From positions 1-21,753 of the forward strand of contig JAYVCI010000002.1 of NCBI GenBank assembly GCA_043750035.1: a stretch of DNA of 21,753 nucleotides. The letters run 5' to 3'. This DNA comes from CANJUD01 sp043750035 (GTDB lineage Bacteria > Bacteroidota > Bacteroidia > UKL13-3). This document shows, piece after piece, positions 1 to 5,916 of this stretch (within the stretch, counting starts at the first letter, position 1; each line of letters begins with the position of its first letter). The notes beneath the pieces are model-generated. The model was not told the DNA's origin and searched no databases. It was given only the letters and a program-made list of their open reading frames with translations. A program made the translations under genes and the position numbers.

Positions 1-120
1 AATAAAAACAGTAAAATAAATTGGCAATTTACAAACAAGGATGCAAGGGTTAAATTGAAAAGACTATATCCGTCAATTAATGATTAACATAACACTAGAA
101 TCAGGTATCAAGTACTCGCA

Positions 121-277
121 CTAAATTTTACAGATGTGTCTGTTTAACGTTTTTGAAATATTTAATAAGTCAAGTCGTAGCTTATTTTTCAAAAGCTTCT
201 CTTTTGTACGTTCCTCTTTTACCAATATGTTTATCAATCATTGTGTTGATAGAAACTGGTTTTAATAGTTTTTTCAT
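121..277 (-). pseudogene. Xre/HigA-type antitoxin remnant (frameshifted, truncated)
   Basis: Reading from the ATG at 277, the first 31 codons give a protein starting MKKLLKPVSINTMIDKHIG and ending KREAFEK before a TAA at 182-184. This matches, from memory, the N-terminal segment that precedes the helix-turn-helix of HigA-like antitoxins of Bacteroidota, where 'IDKHIGK.GT..R..FE..LRLDLL' is typical. Shifting by one base at about position 184 continues the match as KLRLDLL, then NISKTLNRHICKI and a TAG at 121. The DNA-binding Xre domain that should follow is missing. What is seen is a frameshift plus loss of the C-terminal two thirds; a dead antitoxin is the inference. It begins 15 bp after the small gene at 293-451, in the same direction. 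No RelE/HigB toxin gene is visible next to it. Confidence 0.6.
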
Positions 278-292
278 AGTTACAATCCTTCC

Positions 293-451
293 CTATTGCT
301 GCCCCACTAGCTTAGTGCTATTCTCGCCTAACCTCTGTTTGATATAAGCTTTCAATTCGTCAAAAGTCATATCCTGAGTCTCAGAACTAATCTTGTTCCT
401 AATTTCTCTCATCATTTTAATTGCGTCAAATGCTTTTTCTTTTTTATTCAT
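293..451 (-). CDS. Small antitoxin-like protein, copy 2 of a tandem pair
   Basis: A 52-residue charged protein starting MNKKEKAFDAIKMMREIRNK, with the pattern FDA-x-K-x-MRE-x-R-x-K-x-S...MT-x-(D/E)EL-x-x-Y-x-K-x-R. Short proteins of this type are common in Bacteroidota and cyanobacteria upstream of toxin genes and are usually read as antitoxins; that is family knowledge from memory, not proof. The frame is open to 523, but the extra N-terminal residues overlap the stop of the upstream relative at 471-614. The ATG at 451 is preferred because it aligns with the N-terminus of that relative. It lies 19 bp after the upstream copy and 15 bp before the broken Xre antitoxin, so the three probably formed one transcript. 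No toxin partner is visible. Confidence 0.6.
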   Translation of the reverse strand: MNKKEKAFDAIKMMREIRNKISSETQDMTFDELKAYIKQRLGENSTKLVGQQ

Positions 452-470
452 CGGTATATGAATATTAGTT

Positions 471-614
471 TTAGGCACTGGGCAATGTGCTACTTTCGGC
501 TTTTCGTTTTTTGAAGTATTCAATAATTTCTGCTTTAGTCATCTTTGATAACTTTAAGCTTAATTTGTCACGTTGTTCACGCATGAACTTAACTGCGTCA
601 AATTGTTTTTCCAC
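471..614 (-). CDS. Small antitoxin-like protein, copy 1 of a tandem pair (GTG start)
   Basis: A 47-residue reading frame with a GTG start at 614 and a TAA at 471-473. An in-frame TAA lies three codons upstream, so GTG is the only start that keeps the N-terminus. The residues (M)EKQFDAVKFMREQRDKLS, then a segment MTKAEIIEYFKKRKAES, align without gaps to the next gene (293-451): about 18 of 41 positions are identical, including FDA, K, MRE, R, K, S, MT, E, Y, K and R. This looks like a tandem gene duplication. The function is unknown; an antitoxin of a lost toxin-antitoxin pair is the best guess from size, charge and neighbours. Confidence 0.55.
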   Translation of the reverse strand: MEKQFDAVKFMREQRDKLSLKLSKMTKAEIIEYFKKRKAESSTLPSA

Positions 615-683
615 TAGTCTTTATAATTTTAGAAGAACAAAGATAACAAAAAAAGTTTAGTTGTCAAGTTTCTAATATTAAAA

Positions 684-1166
684 CTAATTTTCCAAAACCA
701 TATCATACCGATGCATACCAACTGTATAATAATCGTTAGTTATTTGAGTGGTTTTAAATCCATATTTTTCAAAGAATTTGTATGAGTATTGAGTCGTGTC
801 AATAACTACAGGGAATAGGGGGAACTGTTCTTTGATGAATGCCAATCGATATGTTAATAGCTTTTCTCCAAAACCCATTTTGTGAAATTCATTGTGGATT
901 AAACCCCAGGCTAATGAAACAATTTGCTTATTGTCTTTGTCGCCAAGACCACCACAACCTATTATATTGTTATTTAATTCTACCACAAAATAGGATGTCT
1001 TTATGATACTATTTTTATCTTCTTCAACCGCATCAAGCATATCCAAAAAAGAATCAAAATCCTCAATTTCTTCTATAGTGAAAAACTTGGGAACATTACT
1101 TTTAAAAGCCAGCAAGCACTGTTCCTTGTCAAGTTTATTATAAAGTCTTATTTTTACTTCTTCCAC
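684..1166 (-). CDS. GNAT-family N-acetyltransferase
   Basis: A 160-residue protein with the GNAT fold pattern: an N-terminal helix region, a beta strand with YFVVELNNNIIGCGGLGD, then motif A. The segment VSLAWGLIHNEFHKMGFGEK has the (K/R/Q)-x-x-G-x-G/A-type acetyl-CoA pyrophosphate loop as K-M-G-F-G. It is followed by the helix LLTYRLAFIKEQ and the closing YKFFEKYGF segment typical of motif B. Family members move an acetyl group from acetyl-CoA to an amine; the substrate cannot be told here. The length is normal for a single-domain GNAT. It starts 38 bp after the RsmH-like gene in the same direction, so co-transcription is possible. A degenerate half copy of the genome's GAGCGGAGTCGAAG repeat lies between them at about 1187-1202. 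Confidence 0.8.
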   Translation of the reverse strand: MEEVKIRLYNKLDKEQCLLAFKSNVPKFFTIEEIEDFDSFLDMLDAVEEDKNSIIKTSYFVVELNNNIIGCGGLGDKDNKQIVSLAWGLIHNEFHKMGFGEKLLTYRLAFIKEQFPLFPVVIDTTQYSYKFFEKYGFKTTQITNDYYTVGMHRYDMVLEN

Positions 1167-1204
1167 TTTTTTTATTTACTTGGTAAGCTGAGCGGAGTCG
1201 AAGC

Positions 1205-2257
1205 TCACTCTGCCCTTATTCCCCATCTTAACTTCGCCGATTTCGCCCTTGGATTATCATTGCACTCTTGAGCCGAGGGACGAATAGGCTCCGATGCAAT
1301 CTCTTTAAAAATTCCCACATTATATAAACTCTGGAAACTTTTTTTAACACGACGGTCTTCGCCACTGTGGAAGGTGAGGATAGCTACACGACCACCTGGA
1401 GCTAGCACATTGGGAAGTTTATCCAAAAATTTATTCAATACACCGAACTCATTATTCACCTCAATACGCAAAGCTTGGAAACAACGTTGACATGATTTTT
1501 TGATTGTTTCATTTCGTGTTTGTGGAGGTAGAAATTCGAGAGCTTGTGTGATAATGTTTTTAAGTTGCGTAGTGGTTTTAATTTCTATACCGCGTGAAAT
1601 ATATAATATAATAGTTCTGGAAATTTCTTCTGCATAAGGCTCGTCAGAATTTTCAAATAATATATCTTTTAGTTCTTGTTGTGTTACAGTTTTTAAAAAT
1701 GCCGATGCCGATTTTCCACTTTTGGGATTGAGCCTTAAATCAAGCAGACCTTCGGTTTTAAACGAGAATCCTCTTTCCGGATTATCAATTTGCATGGACG
1801 ATACACCCAAATCGGCAAGCACAAAATCGAGCGGACCACTTTCATAGATGATTTGATCCATCTCCGAAAAATTCATTTTCTTGATAATTAAATTCTCGGG
1901 ACCATAACCCAAATTTTCCAATCGTTCTTTGGTGCGGGGTAATTCTATTGGGTCCACATCAATGGCAAACAAACGCCCATTGGGAGCCAATCTTTTCAGC
2001 ATTTCTAAGCTATGTCCACCATAACCCAATGTAGCATCCAGCCCCGTTTGCCCAGGTTTTATATTCAGAAATTCCATAATCTCATCCACACAAATACTGC
2101 GGTGCATACCTGCCGGCGTGCGGCCTTGCTTTAGTATATTTTCTATATCATTACCATATTGCTCGGGCTGCAGTTCTTTATACTTTTCTTTAAAAGCTTT
2201 TGGGTGCGTGCCTTTGTAGCGTATGCGGCGTGAGGGTTTGGGGGTTTCTTCTTCCAT
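1205..2257 (-). CDS. rsmH: RsmH (MraW)-family 16S rRNA cytosine-N4 methyltransferase, extended form
   Basis: RsmH methylates N4 of C1402 in the 16S rRNA P-site using S-adenosylmethionine. The 350-residue product shows the SAM-binding loop LDATLGYGGHS (about 73-83), the acidic strand end FAIDVDP (98-103), the family signature DLGVSSMQIDNPERGFSF (149-166), and the C-terminal FQALRIEVNNEF and LTFHSGEDRRVKK segments. An N-terminal basic extension of about 50 residues and 'TPAGMHRSICVDEI' replace the short 'HxPVLLxEV' start of ordinary RsmH. This resembles the second RsmH type known from Clostridia-like Firmicutes (recalled, not searched). The frame is open to 2329, but those codons lie in a repeat; the ATG at 2257 sits 4 bp after a TATTTTTG promoter element. 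The gene is not next to mraZ/ftsL/ftsI, so it may be an extra paralogue. Confidence 0.85.
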   Translation of the reverse strand: MEEETPKPSRRIRYKGTHPKAFKEKYKELQPEQYGNDIENILKQGRTPAGMHRSICVDEIMEFLNIKPGQTGLDATLGYGGHSLEMLKRLAPNGRLFAIDVDPIELPRTKERLENLGYGPENLIIKKMNFSEMDQIIYESGPLDFVLADLGVSSMQIDNPERGFSFKTEGLLDLRLNPKSGKSASAFLKTVTQQELKDILFENSDEPYAEEISRTIILYISRGIEIKTTTQLKNIITQALEFLPPQTRNETIKKSCQRCFQALRIEVNNEFGVLNKFLDKLPNVLAPGGRVAILTFHSGEDRRVKKSFQSLYNVGIFKEIASEPIRPSAQECNDNPRAKSAKLRWGIRAE

Positions 2258-2261
2258 GGTG

Positions 2262-2269
2262 CAAAAATA
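2262..2269 (-). promoter_or_regulatory. TAnnTTTG -7 element of rsmH
   Basis: On the minus strand TATTTTTG is followed by CACC and then the ATG at 2257. It fits the Bacteroidota -7 consensus TAnnTTTG. A start of transcription just past it would leave almost no leader. No clear TTG-type -33 box is seen. Confidence 0.45.
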
Positions 2270-2294
2270 AGTATAAAAGTATATGGTATTAAGC

Positions 2295-2380
2295 AGGTTT
2301 GTCATCCTGAGTTCATCGAAGGACGACAAACCTGAGGATTAGTACTTCTCCCCACCGTCTTCGATAAACTCAGACTGACA
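2295..2380. repeat. 86-bp inverted-repeat element, copy A
   Basis: First of three near-identical 86-bp units. The ends are imperfect inverted repeats: TGTCATCCTGAGTTCATCGAAG on one side (split here as TGTCATCCTGAG + TTCATCGAAG) and, reversed, TGTCAGTCTGAG + TTTATCGAAG on the other. It carries no gene and is MITE-like or REP-like in size and symmetry. It lies just upstream of rsmH and makes that reading frame look longer than it is. Confidence 0.85.
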
Positions 2381-2382
2381 GC

Positions 2383-2468
2383 AGGTTTGTCATCCTAAGT
2401 TCATCGAAGGGCGACAAACCTTGGGATGAGTAATTCTCCCGTCGTCTTCGATGAACTCAGACTGACAA
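2383..2468. repeat. 86-bp inverted-repeat element, copy B
   Basis: Second unit, same orientation as copy A and separated from it by 2 bp, differing at only a few positions. A degraded half-unit continues at about 2474-2500 (TGTCATCTTTAGTTATCGAAG, split as TGTCATCTTTAG + TTATCGAAG) and encodes the last residues of the GIY-YIG protein. Confidence 0.85.
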
Positions 2469-2801
2469 CTATTTGTCATCTTTAGTTATCGAAGGGTCTT
2501 TCTTCTGATTGTTTTTGAAGTTAGATAATTTCTTTATAGTATCCCAATCTTGCTCAAATAATGCTTCCTTCTTTTTTCTCGACCAGCCTTTCAATTGCTT
2601 TTCCCAACTTATAGCTTGATTTACATCAGTGAAACGTTCAAAGTATTTTAATATAACAGGTCTTCTAGTAGAAGTATAGCTTTTTTTCTCACCTTTATTG
2701 TGTTGTTCGATTCTTAATTCCAAATCATTGGTAAAACCGGTATAATAACTCTTGTCAGAGCACTCTAATATATATACAAAATAATTGTGGTCGGAAGACA
2801 T
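2469..2801 (-). CDS. GIY-YIG nuclease-superfamily protein (UPF0213-like)
   Basis: A 110-residue protein with a single GIY-YIG domain. The two signature tripeptides are YVYIL-like (FVYILECSD, residues 8-16) and YYTGFTNDLELRIEQH (19-34), which supply the catalytic tyrosines and the conserved arginine. The usual downstream segments follow: RRPVILKYFERF and EKQLKGWSRKKKEALF, the latter with the conserved glutamate. Small stand-alone members are widespread; their biological role is not settled, and DNA repair or structure-specific nicking is usually assumed. The start at 2801 is supported by a consensus promoter ending 4 bp upstream. The last nine or so residues (DPSITKDDK) lie in a degraded copy of the 86-bp repeat family, so the native C-terminus has probably been replaced. 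Confidence 0.88.
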   Translation of the reverse strand: MSSDHNYFVYILECSDKSYYTGFTNDLELRIEQHNKGEKKSYTSTRRPVILKYFERFTDVNQAISWEKQLKGWSRKKKEALFEQDWDTIKKLSNFKNNQKKDPSITKDDK

Positions 2802-2805
2802 ACTG

Positions 2806-2836
2806 CAAATATATATAACATTAATATACTTTCAAA
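2806..2836 (-). promoter_or_regulatory. Consensus Bacteroidota promoter of the GIY-YIG gene
   Basis: The minus strand reads TTTG (2836-2833), 19 bp, TATATTTG (2813-2806), then CAGT and the ATG at 2801. Both boxes and the 19-bp spacing match the Bacteroidota primary sigma factor consensus. The distance implies a leader of only a few bases. Confidence 0.65.
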
Positions 2837-3119
2837 ATTCTCTTTTGTTACCATACAGAAGGTTTGTCATCCCGAGTTCATCGAAGGGCGACAAACCTTG
2901 GGATGAGTACTTCTCCCCATCGTCTTCGATAAACTCAGACTGACAATTTTCTATATATTGATTTCTAACCTTTTTTAAAGTTAATATTTCCTTCTTCACC
3001 GAAATATCCGTTTCTGTAATAGGAATAAGGTGATTGCCGCTGGCGTAGTAGGCACCATCGTTTGCGAAGAGGAGGTGGGTGGATAGGAGGGTGAATAGAA
3101 AGACTATTGAGTGTTTCAT
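2832..3119 (-). pseudogene. Truncated secreted-protein gene, 3' part replaced by an 86-bp repeat
   Basis: The 95-codon frame starts with a clear signal peptide (MKHSIVFLFTLLSTHLLFA), then NDGAYYASGNHLIPITETDI and SVKKEILTLKKV. This resembles, from memory, the N-terminus of DUF4424-like secreted proteins ('DGAfYasGNqLIPi.ET.I..KKEiL'), which run for several hundred residues. After about residue 58 (QYIE, near 2946) the sequence enters repeat copy C, and the remaining residues are merely its translation (SEFIEDDGE, SPFDELGMTN). The normal body of the protein is absent and does not resume beyond the repeat. The gene is therefore probably dead, either through repeat insertion with deletion or through recombination at the repeat. 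Confidence 0.6.
2860..2945. repeat. 86-bp inverted-repeat element, copy C, inside a broken gene
   Basis: Third unit, same orientation and same length as copies A and B, with the same terminal inverted repeats. It replaces the body of the secreted-protein gene at 2832-3119. Confidence 0.85.
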
Positions 3120-3125
3120 TTATTA

Positions 3126-3854
3126 TTATATTTTGTCGCTATTATTATCATCTCGTATTTTTCTTAGTTTTCCCTTAATATCTTCTAAGATCCCCTCCCG
3201 TTCTTTTAAGATTTGGTCTTCAGATTTTTCGCCATTTAGTTTTTTTTCTTCTTCTACTTCGGCCTTTATTCTTTGAAGTGCTGCTTCTGCTTTTATTGTA
3301 GATTCTTGTTCTTCATAATCTTCTCGCAGCTTTTTTACTGCCTCATTATATTCTTTTTCTACAACTTTAAATCTTTGTTCTTTTTCTATATAGTCTATGG
3401 AAAGAGCTTTCCATTTTTGCCTTTCTTTACTAGTACTTGGGGCTTTTTTTGTTTTTTCCAGATCGTAAATTGCTCCTTCATATGAGTATTTATCTTTTTT
3501 TCTTGATTGCTTACCTTTCTGAATTAATTCGGTTTTTTCTTTCCAATTATTTTCAGCAGAAATTTTATGTATCTGAAGAATATCTTTAAATTGTTCACTA
3601 TCGTAAGATACTTGTTCCGCAGAAGCAATTACTTCCAAAGCGTAATCGATATCTTGCTTTGAAAGTGGCTCAGTTAATTTTGTTGCAACTTCAATAGCAA
3701 CATATGCACGAAGCATTTCATCATCTCTAAAATTTGTTGTAATTGCTTGCAGTAAATTTTTCATTTCAAATCGCTCTGAATAGATATATTCATTTACTTT
3801 CGTGACAATATTTTTAAATTTTTGTCTCTTAAAATATGACTCAAATAACTTCAT
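3126..3854 (-). CDS. Hypothetical coiled-coil protein at the end of the accessory operon
   Basis: I do not recognise this 242-residue protein. Residues 1-115 look like a compact alpha-helical domain (MKLFESYFKRQKFKNIVTK ... LRAYVAIEVATKLTEPL). From about 117 to the end it is strongly charged, with long K/E/R/Q runs (KEKTELIQKGKQSRKKDK, KEYNEAVKKLREDYEEQES, AEAALQRIKAEVEEEKK) typical of a long coiled coil. No signal peptide or membrane segment is seen. It starts 27 bp after the J-domain/KTSC gene and is last in the run of minus-strand genes that begins at 7304. A partner or adaptor of the proteins encoded upstream is possible, but nothing in the sequence shows it. Confidence 0.7.
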   Translation of the reverse strand: MKLFESYFKRQKFKNIVTKVNEYIYSERFEMKNLLQAITTNFRDDEMLRAYVAIEVATKLTEPLSKQDIDYALEVIASAEQVSYDSEQFKDILQIHKISAENNWKEKTELIQKGKQSRKKDKYSYEGAIYDLEKTKKAPSTSKERQKWKALSIDYIEKEQRFKVVEKEYNEAVKKLREDYEEQESTIKAEAALQRIKAEVEEEKKLNGEKSEDQILKEREGILEDIKGKLRKIRDDNNSDKI

Positions 3855-3881
3855 GTATTATATATTAATTATTTTCTAATA

Positions 3882-4373
3882 TCAAACACTAGCATAACGA
3901 TAACTGAAAAAGATATTTCGATTTGCATATTTCCCTTTTGATTCAGCTTTCATAAACTCTTTAAAGATAATTTCTGGAACATCATAATACTCATATACTC
4001 CACCATTCAAAAACTCAACTTGTAAAATTTTATTTTCGCTATCGTAACCTACAGAATGGATGTTAGATGATTCGACTCTTGTCCTTAGAATATCATGTCT
4101 TACATTGGGTTTTTTCTTTTTTGGTTTTTCAGGTGGGGTATATACATTTGGACTTTTTAGTTTCGTAGGCTCATAATTTTTAAGAACTTCATACGCTTCA
4201 ATTATAAGTTTGCTTTTCTCTGTAGCTTCAAGATTTGCATTATCATCGTTTGGGAATTTGTCTGGATGCCATTTTTTTATTAAGTCTCTGAATGCTTATT
4301 TAATTATGTCTTTTGTTGAATTACGATTTACACCTAAAACGTCAAAGTAAAAGTCATTGGATTTATTTTTCAC
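3882..4373 (-). pseudogene. J-domain/KTSC-domain protein interrupted by one in-frame stop
   Basis: A GTG at 4373, directly preceded by an in-frame TAA, opens a frame reading NDFYFDVLGVNRNSTKDIIK. A TAA follows at codon 26 (4296-4298), then AFRDLIKKWHPDKFPNDDNA and onwards with no further stop to the TGA at 3882-3884. The HPD tripeptide and the surrounding helices mark a J domain (Hsp70 co-chaperone). After a lysine- and proline-rich linker, residues from about 100 (RVESSNIHSVGYD ... LQVEFLNGGVYEYYDVP ... FMKAESKGKYANRNI) match the KTSC domain. The 164 codons are otherwise fully open. One base change (TAA from AAA, CAA or GAA) explains the stop, so this is a very recent pseudogene, a base error, or a recoded gene. 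There is no good start codon just after the stop that would save the J domain. Confidence 0.75.
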
Positions 4374-4432
4374 TTAATTGTCAATTTTATATTCTACTCT
4401 TTGAATCAGTTTCAAACTACTAGAACACAAGT

Positions 4433-5485
4433 CTATTTTATCCATATTCCTAAGTCGATTGATATTCCTGTTTTGCGTCTAAAATTCGCTTGTGCTAATG
4501 CTATTCCGACACTTGTTATTGACATGCCTTGTAGATGCGAGTTTTCCCATATATCGAAAAGAGTTGACATGTATTCTCTTTTGTTAATTAAATAACTTTT
4601 TATGTCACTTAGCGGCATAGTTGTTAGATTGAAAAACTGTTTCAAGTTTTCTATTATATCGCTTGGAACTTTATTTTGTGATAGTTTTTCCTCTAAATCA
4701 TCATCGTTTCTAAAACCAATTTGTAGTTTTGAGACATCGTGCAAAGAGGTTGTAAAGTATTCATTATATTTTTCAATCGGGCTATATGTTTTGATAAATT
4801 CTTCAACAGTAAACCCATTAGAAAAAAGGCCTTTATATCTATCATTAAATAGGCCTTCAAGTCCCAATAGTCCATCAGAAATTGTAGAACAACCACAATA
4901 TTCTAAATGTTGAAACAAAGAGTTTTCTTTAGATAAACCACTAACGAAAGGCTTTATATTTATATTAAGATATTCGTCTAATTTTTCAAGGCTGTCAAGG
5001 TCATTATTGATAGTGTGTTTTAAAAGGAAAATTATTGTAAGCGTATCCAATTGGTTGTCGGTCAATTTAGATACAACATCTAAACTTTCATCAAGAACAA
5101 TTTGCTTTAAACTTCTTTCAGATAAGGCAGCTCTATCAACCAATATATCTACTAAAATATCCCCTAAATCTTTATCCCCGCTTTTTGCATATTCTTTCTG
5201 TGCAGTGAACAAAGCATATTGCATAGCTGGATCTTCCATATTTTGTAGAGTTTCTGGATTCCTGTTTTTTAATCCATCTAAAAATTTATCAACTAATTCA
5301 TCTACTCTTTCTTGTGCAATATTTGCAGCTTTTTCAGAAAGCTCCATAAAGTTTGATTTAAATATGCCATCTGCGATTTCTTTAACATCGGAATATGATA
5401 GCCCTTGGTTAATGGTTATAATTTGTGCCTGAAGGTTTGTACTACCTTCCGCTCCCTCCTGTTTTAAATTTTTGTCATTAATCAT
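4433..5485 (-). CDS. LPO_1073/Vpar_1526-family protein with N-terminal GSTNxQ motif
   Basis: A 350-residue, mainly alpha-helical protein without membrane segments. It starts INDKNLKQEGAEGSTNLQAQ, then SYSDVKEIADGIFKSNF, a helical region with LSEKAANIAQERVDELVDKF, and MEDPAMQYALFTAQKEYAKS ... DLGDILVDILVDRAAL. I recognise this order from the poorly studied LPO_1073/Vpar_1526 family; the function is unknown. The N-terminal residues 7-20 closely match the C-terminus of the membrane protein encoded immediately upstream. The two genes overlap by 4 bp (ATGA at 5482-5485), so translation is probably coupled. The shared motif suggests that the two products bind one another or co-assemble. This is inference; see findings. 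The gene sits in an island with a toxin-antitoxin pair, which hints at a defence or stress role. Confidence 0.7.
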   Translation of the reverse strand: MINDKNLKQEGAEGSTNLQAQIITINQGLSYSDVKEIADGIFKSNFMELSEKAANIAQERVDELVDKFLDGLKNRNPETLQNMEDPAMQYALFTAQKEYAKSGDKDLGDILVDILVDRAALSERSLKQIVLDESLDVVSKLTDNQLDTLTIIFLLKHTINNDLDSLEKLDEYLNINIKPFVSGLSKENSLFQHLEYCGCSTISDGLLGLEGLFNDRYKGLFSNGFTVEEFIKTYSPIEKYNEYFTTSLHDVSKLQIGFRNDDDLEEKLSQNKVPSDIIENLKQFFNLTTMPLSDIKSYLINKREYMSTLFDIWENSHLQGMSITSVGIALAQANFRRKTGISIDLGIWIK

Positions 5486-5712
5486 TTTTGTATATGTATA
5501 TCTCGTCCAGATTGGTAATTAGTTGAGCCTTTTCCACCTTTTTGCTTCATATTAATTATATTACCATTACCAGATTTTAATTGTGCTATTAATGCTCCAA
5601 TTAATCCGATAGCAGTTATCAAAGGCTCCCAGCTTGGGTTAACCATTAGCCATATTAGTGAACCTATAAGTCCAGCGATATTTAGAATGATAAGAATGTT
5701 TTTTGTTTTCAT
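5482..5712 (-). CDS. Small two-helix membrane protein with C-terminal GSTNxQ motif
   Basis: A 76-residue protein starting MKTKNILIILNIAG. Two hydrophobic helices (about 5-24 and 31-44) are separated by a short turn (NPSWEP). A polar, Gly/Asn/Gln-rich tail follows: SGNGNIINMKQ, then KGGKGSTNYQSGRDIHIQK. The tail has two imperfect repeats (GNGNIINMKQ and GKGSTNYQSG), and its second half matches the N-terminus of the next gene product. The frame is open to 5757, but those codons overlap the small gene at 5732-5896, so the ATG at 5712 is chosen. The stop overlaps the next start (ATGA). An inner-membrane effector or anchor whose tail recruits the LPO_1073-type protein is plausible; no function is proven. 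Confidence 0.7.
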   Translation of the reverse strand: MKTKNILIILNIAGLIGSLIWLMVNPSWEPLITAIGLIGALIAQLKSGNGNIINMKQKGGKGSTNYQSGRDIHIQK

Positions 5713-5731
5713 GCTGTTATTATAATACTTC

Positions 5732-5896
5732 TTATTTCGCAGATGCACGCCCAACACGTTTTGTTACAACTTTTTTTTGTGCATTTTTTGCTTTGAAAGC
5801 ACGAATGTATTCGCTAATTGCAGATTCTTCTGTTACAGATTGAGGTCTACTTTCTATTATAAAGTCAACGCCTTCTAGTTCTTTTATGTGTCCCAT
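5732..5896 (-). CDS. 54-residue basic protein between the PIN toxin and the membrane protein
   Basis: An ATG at 5896 opens a frame beginning MGHIKELEGVDFIIESRPQS, then VTEESAISEYIRAFKAKNAQ, a lysine/arginine-rich end and a TAA at 5732-5734. Short proteins with a 'MGHIKE..GVDF.I.S.P' start and an 'ISEYIR..KAK' helix occur in other Bacteroidota (recalled, not searched). It starts 20 bp after the PIN gene and ends 19 bp before the membrane-protein gene, all in one direction, so it is probably translated from the same mRNA. An antitoxin-like or DNA-binding accessory is possible from its size and basic tail. The function is unknown. Confidence 0.6.
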   Translation of the reverse strand: MGHIKELEGVDFIIESRPQSVTEESAISEYIRAFKAKNAQKKVVTKRVGRASAK

Positions 5897-5916
5897 TGTA
5901 TTTGTAAATTAAGTGT

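Noticed and set aside
1..120. Possible gene or tRNA at the window edge
   Set aside because: No start, stem-loop set or protein-like frame; only AT-rich DNA with one GTATCAAGTA motif.
452..523. Longer start of the small antitoxin-like gene at 293-451
   Set aside because: The extra residues overlap the upstream relative out of frame and have no counterpart in it.
2258..2329. N-terminal extension of the RsmH-like frame (MSSFDELRMTN...)
   Set aside because: It is the translation of 86-bp repeat copy A, and the promoter element lies between it and the ATG at 2257.
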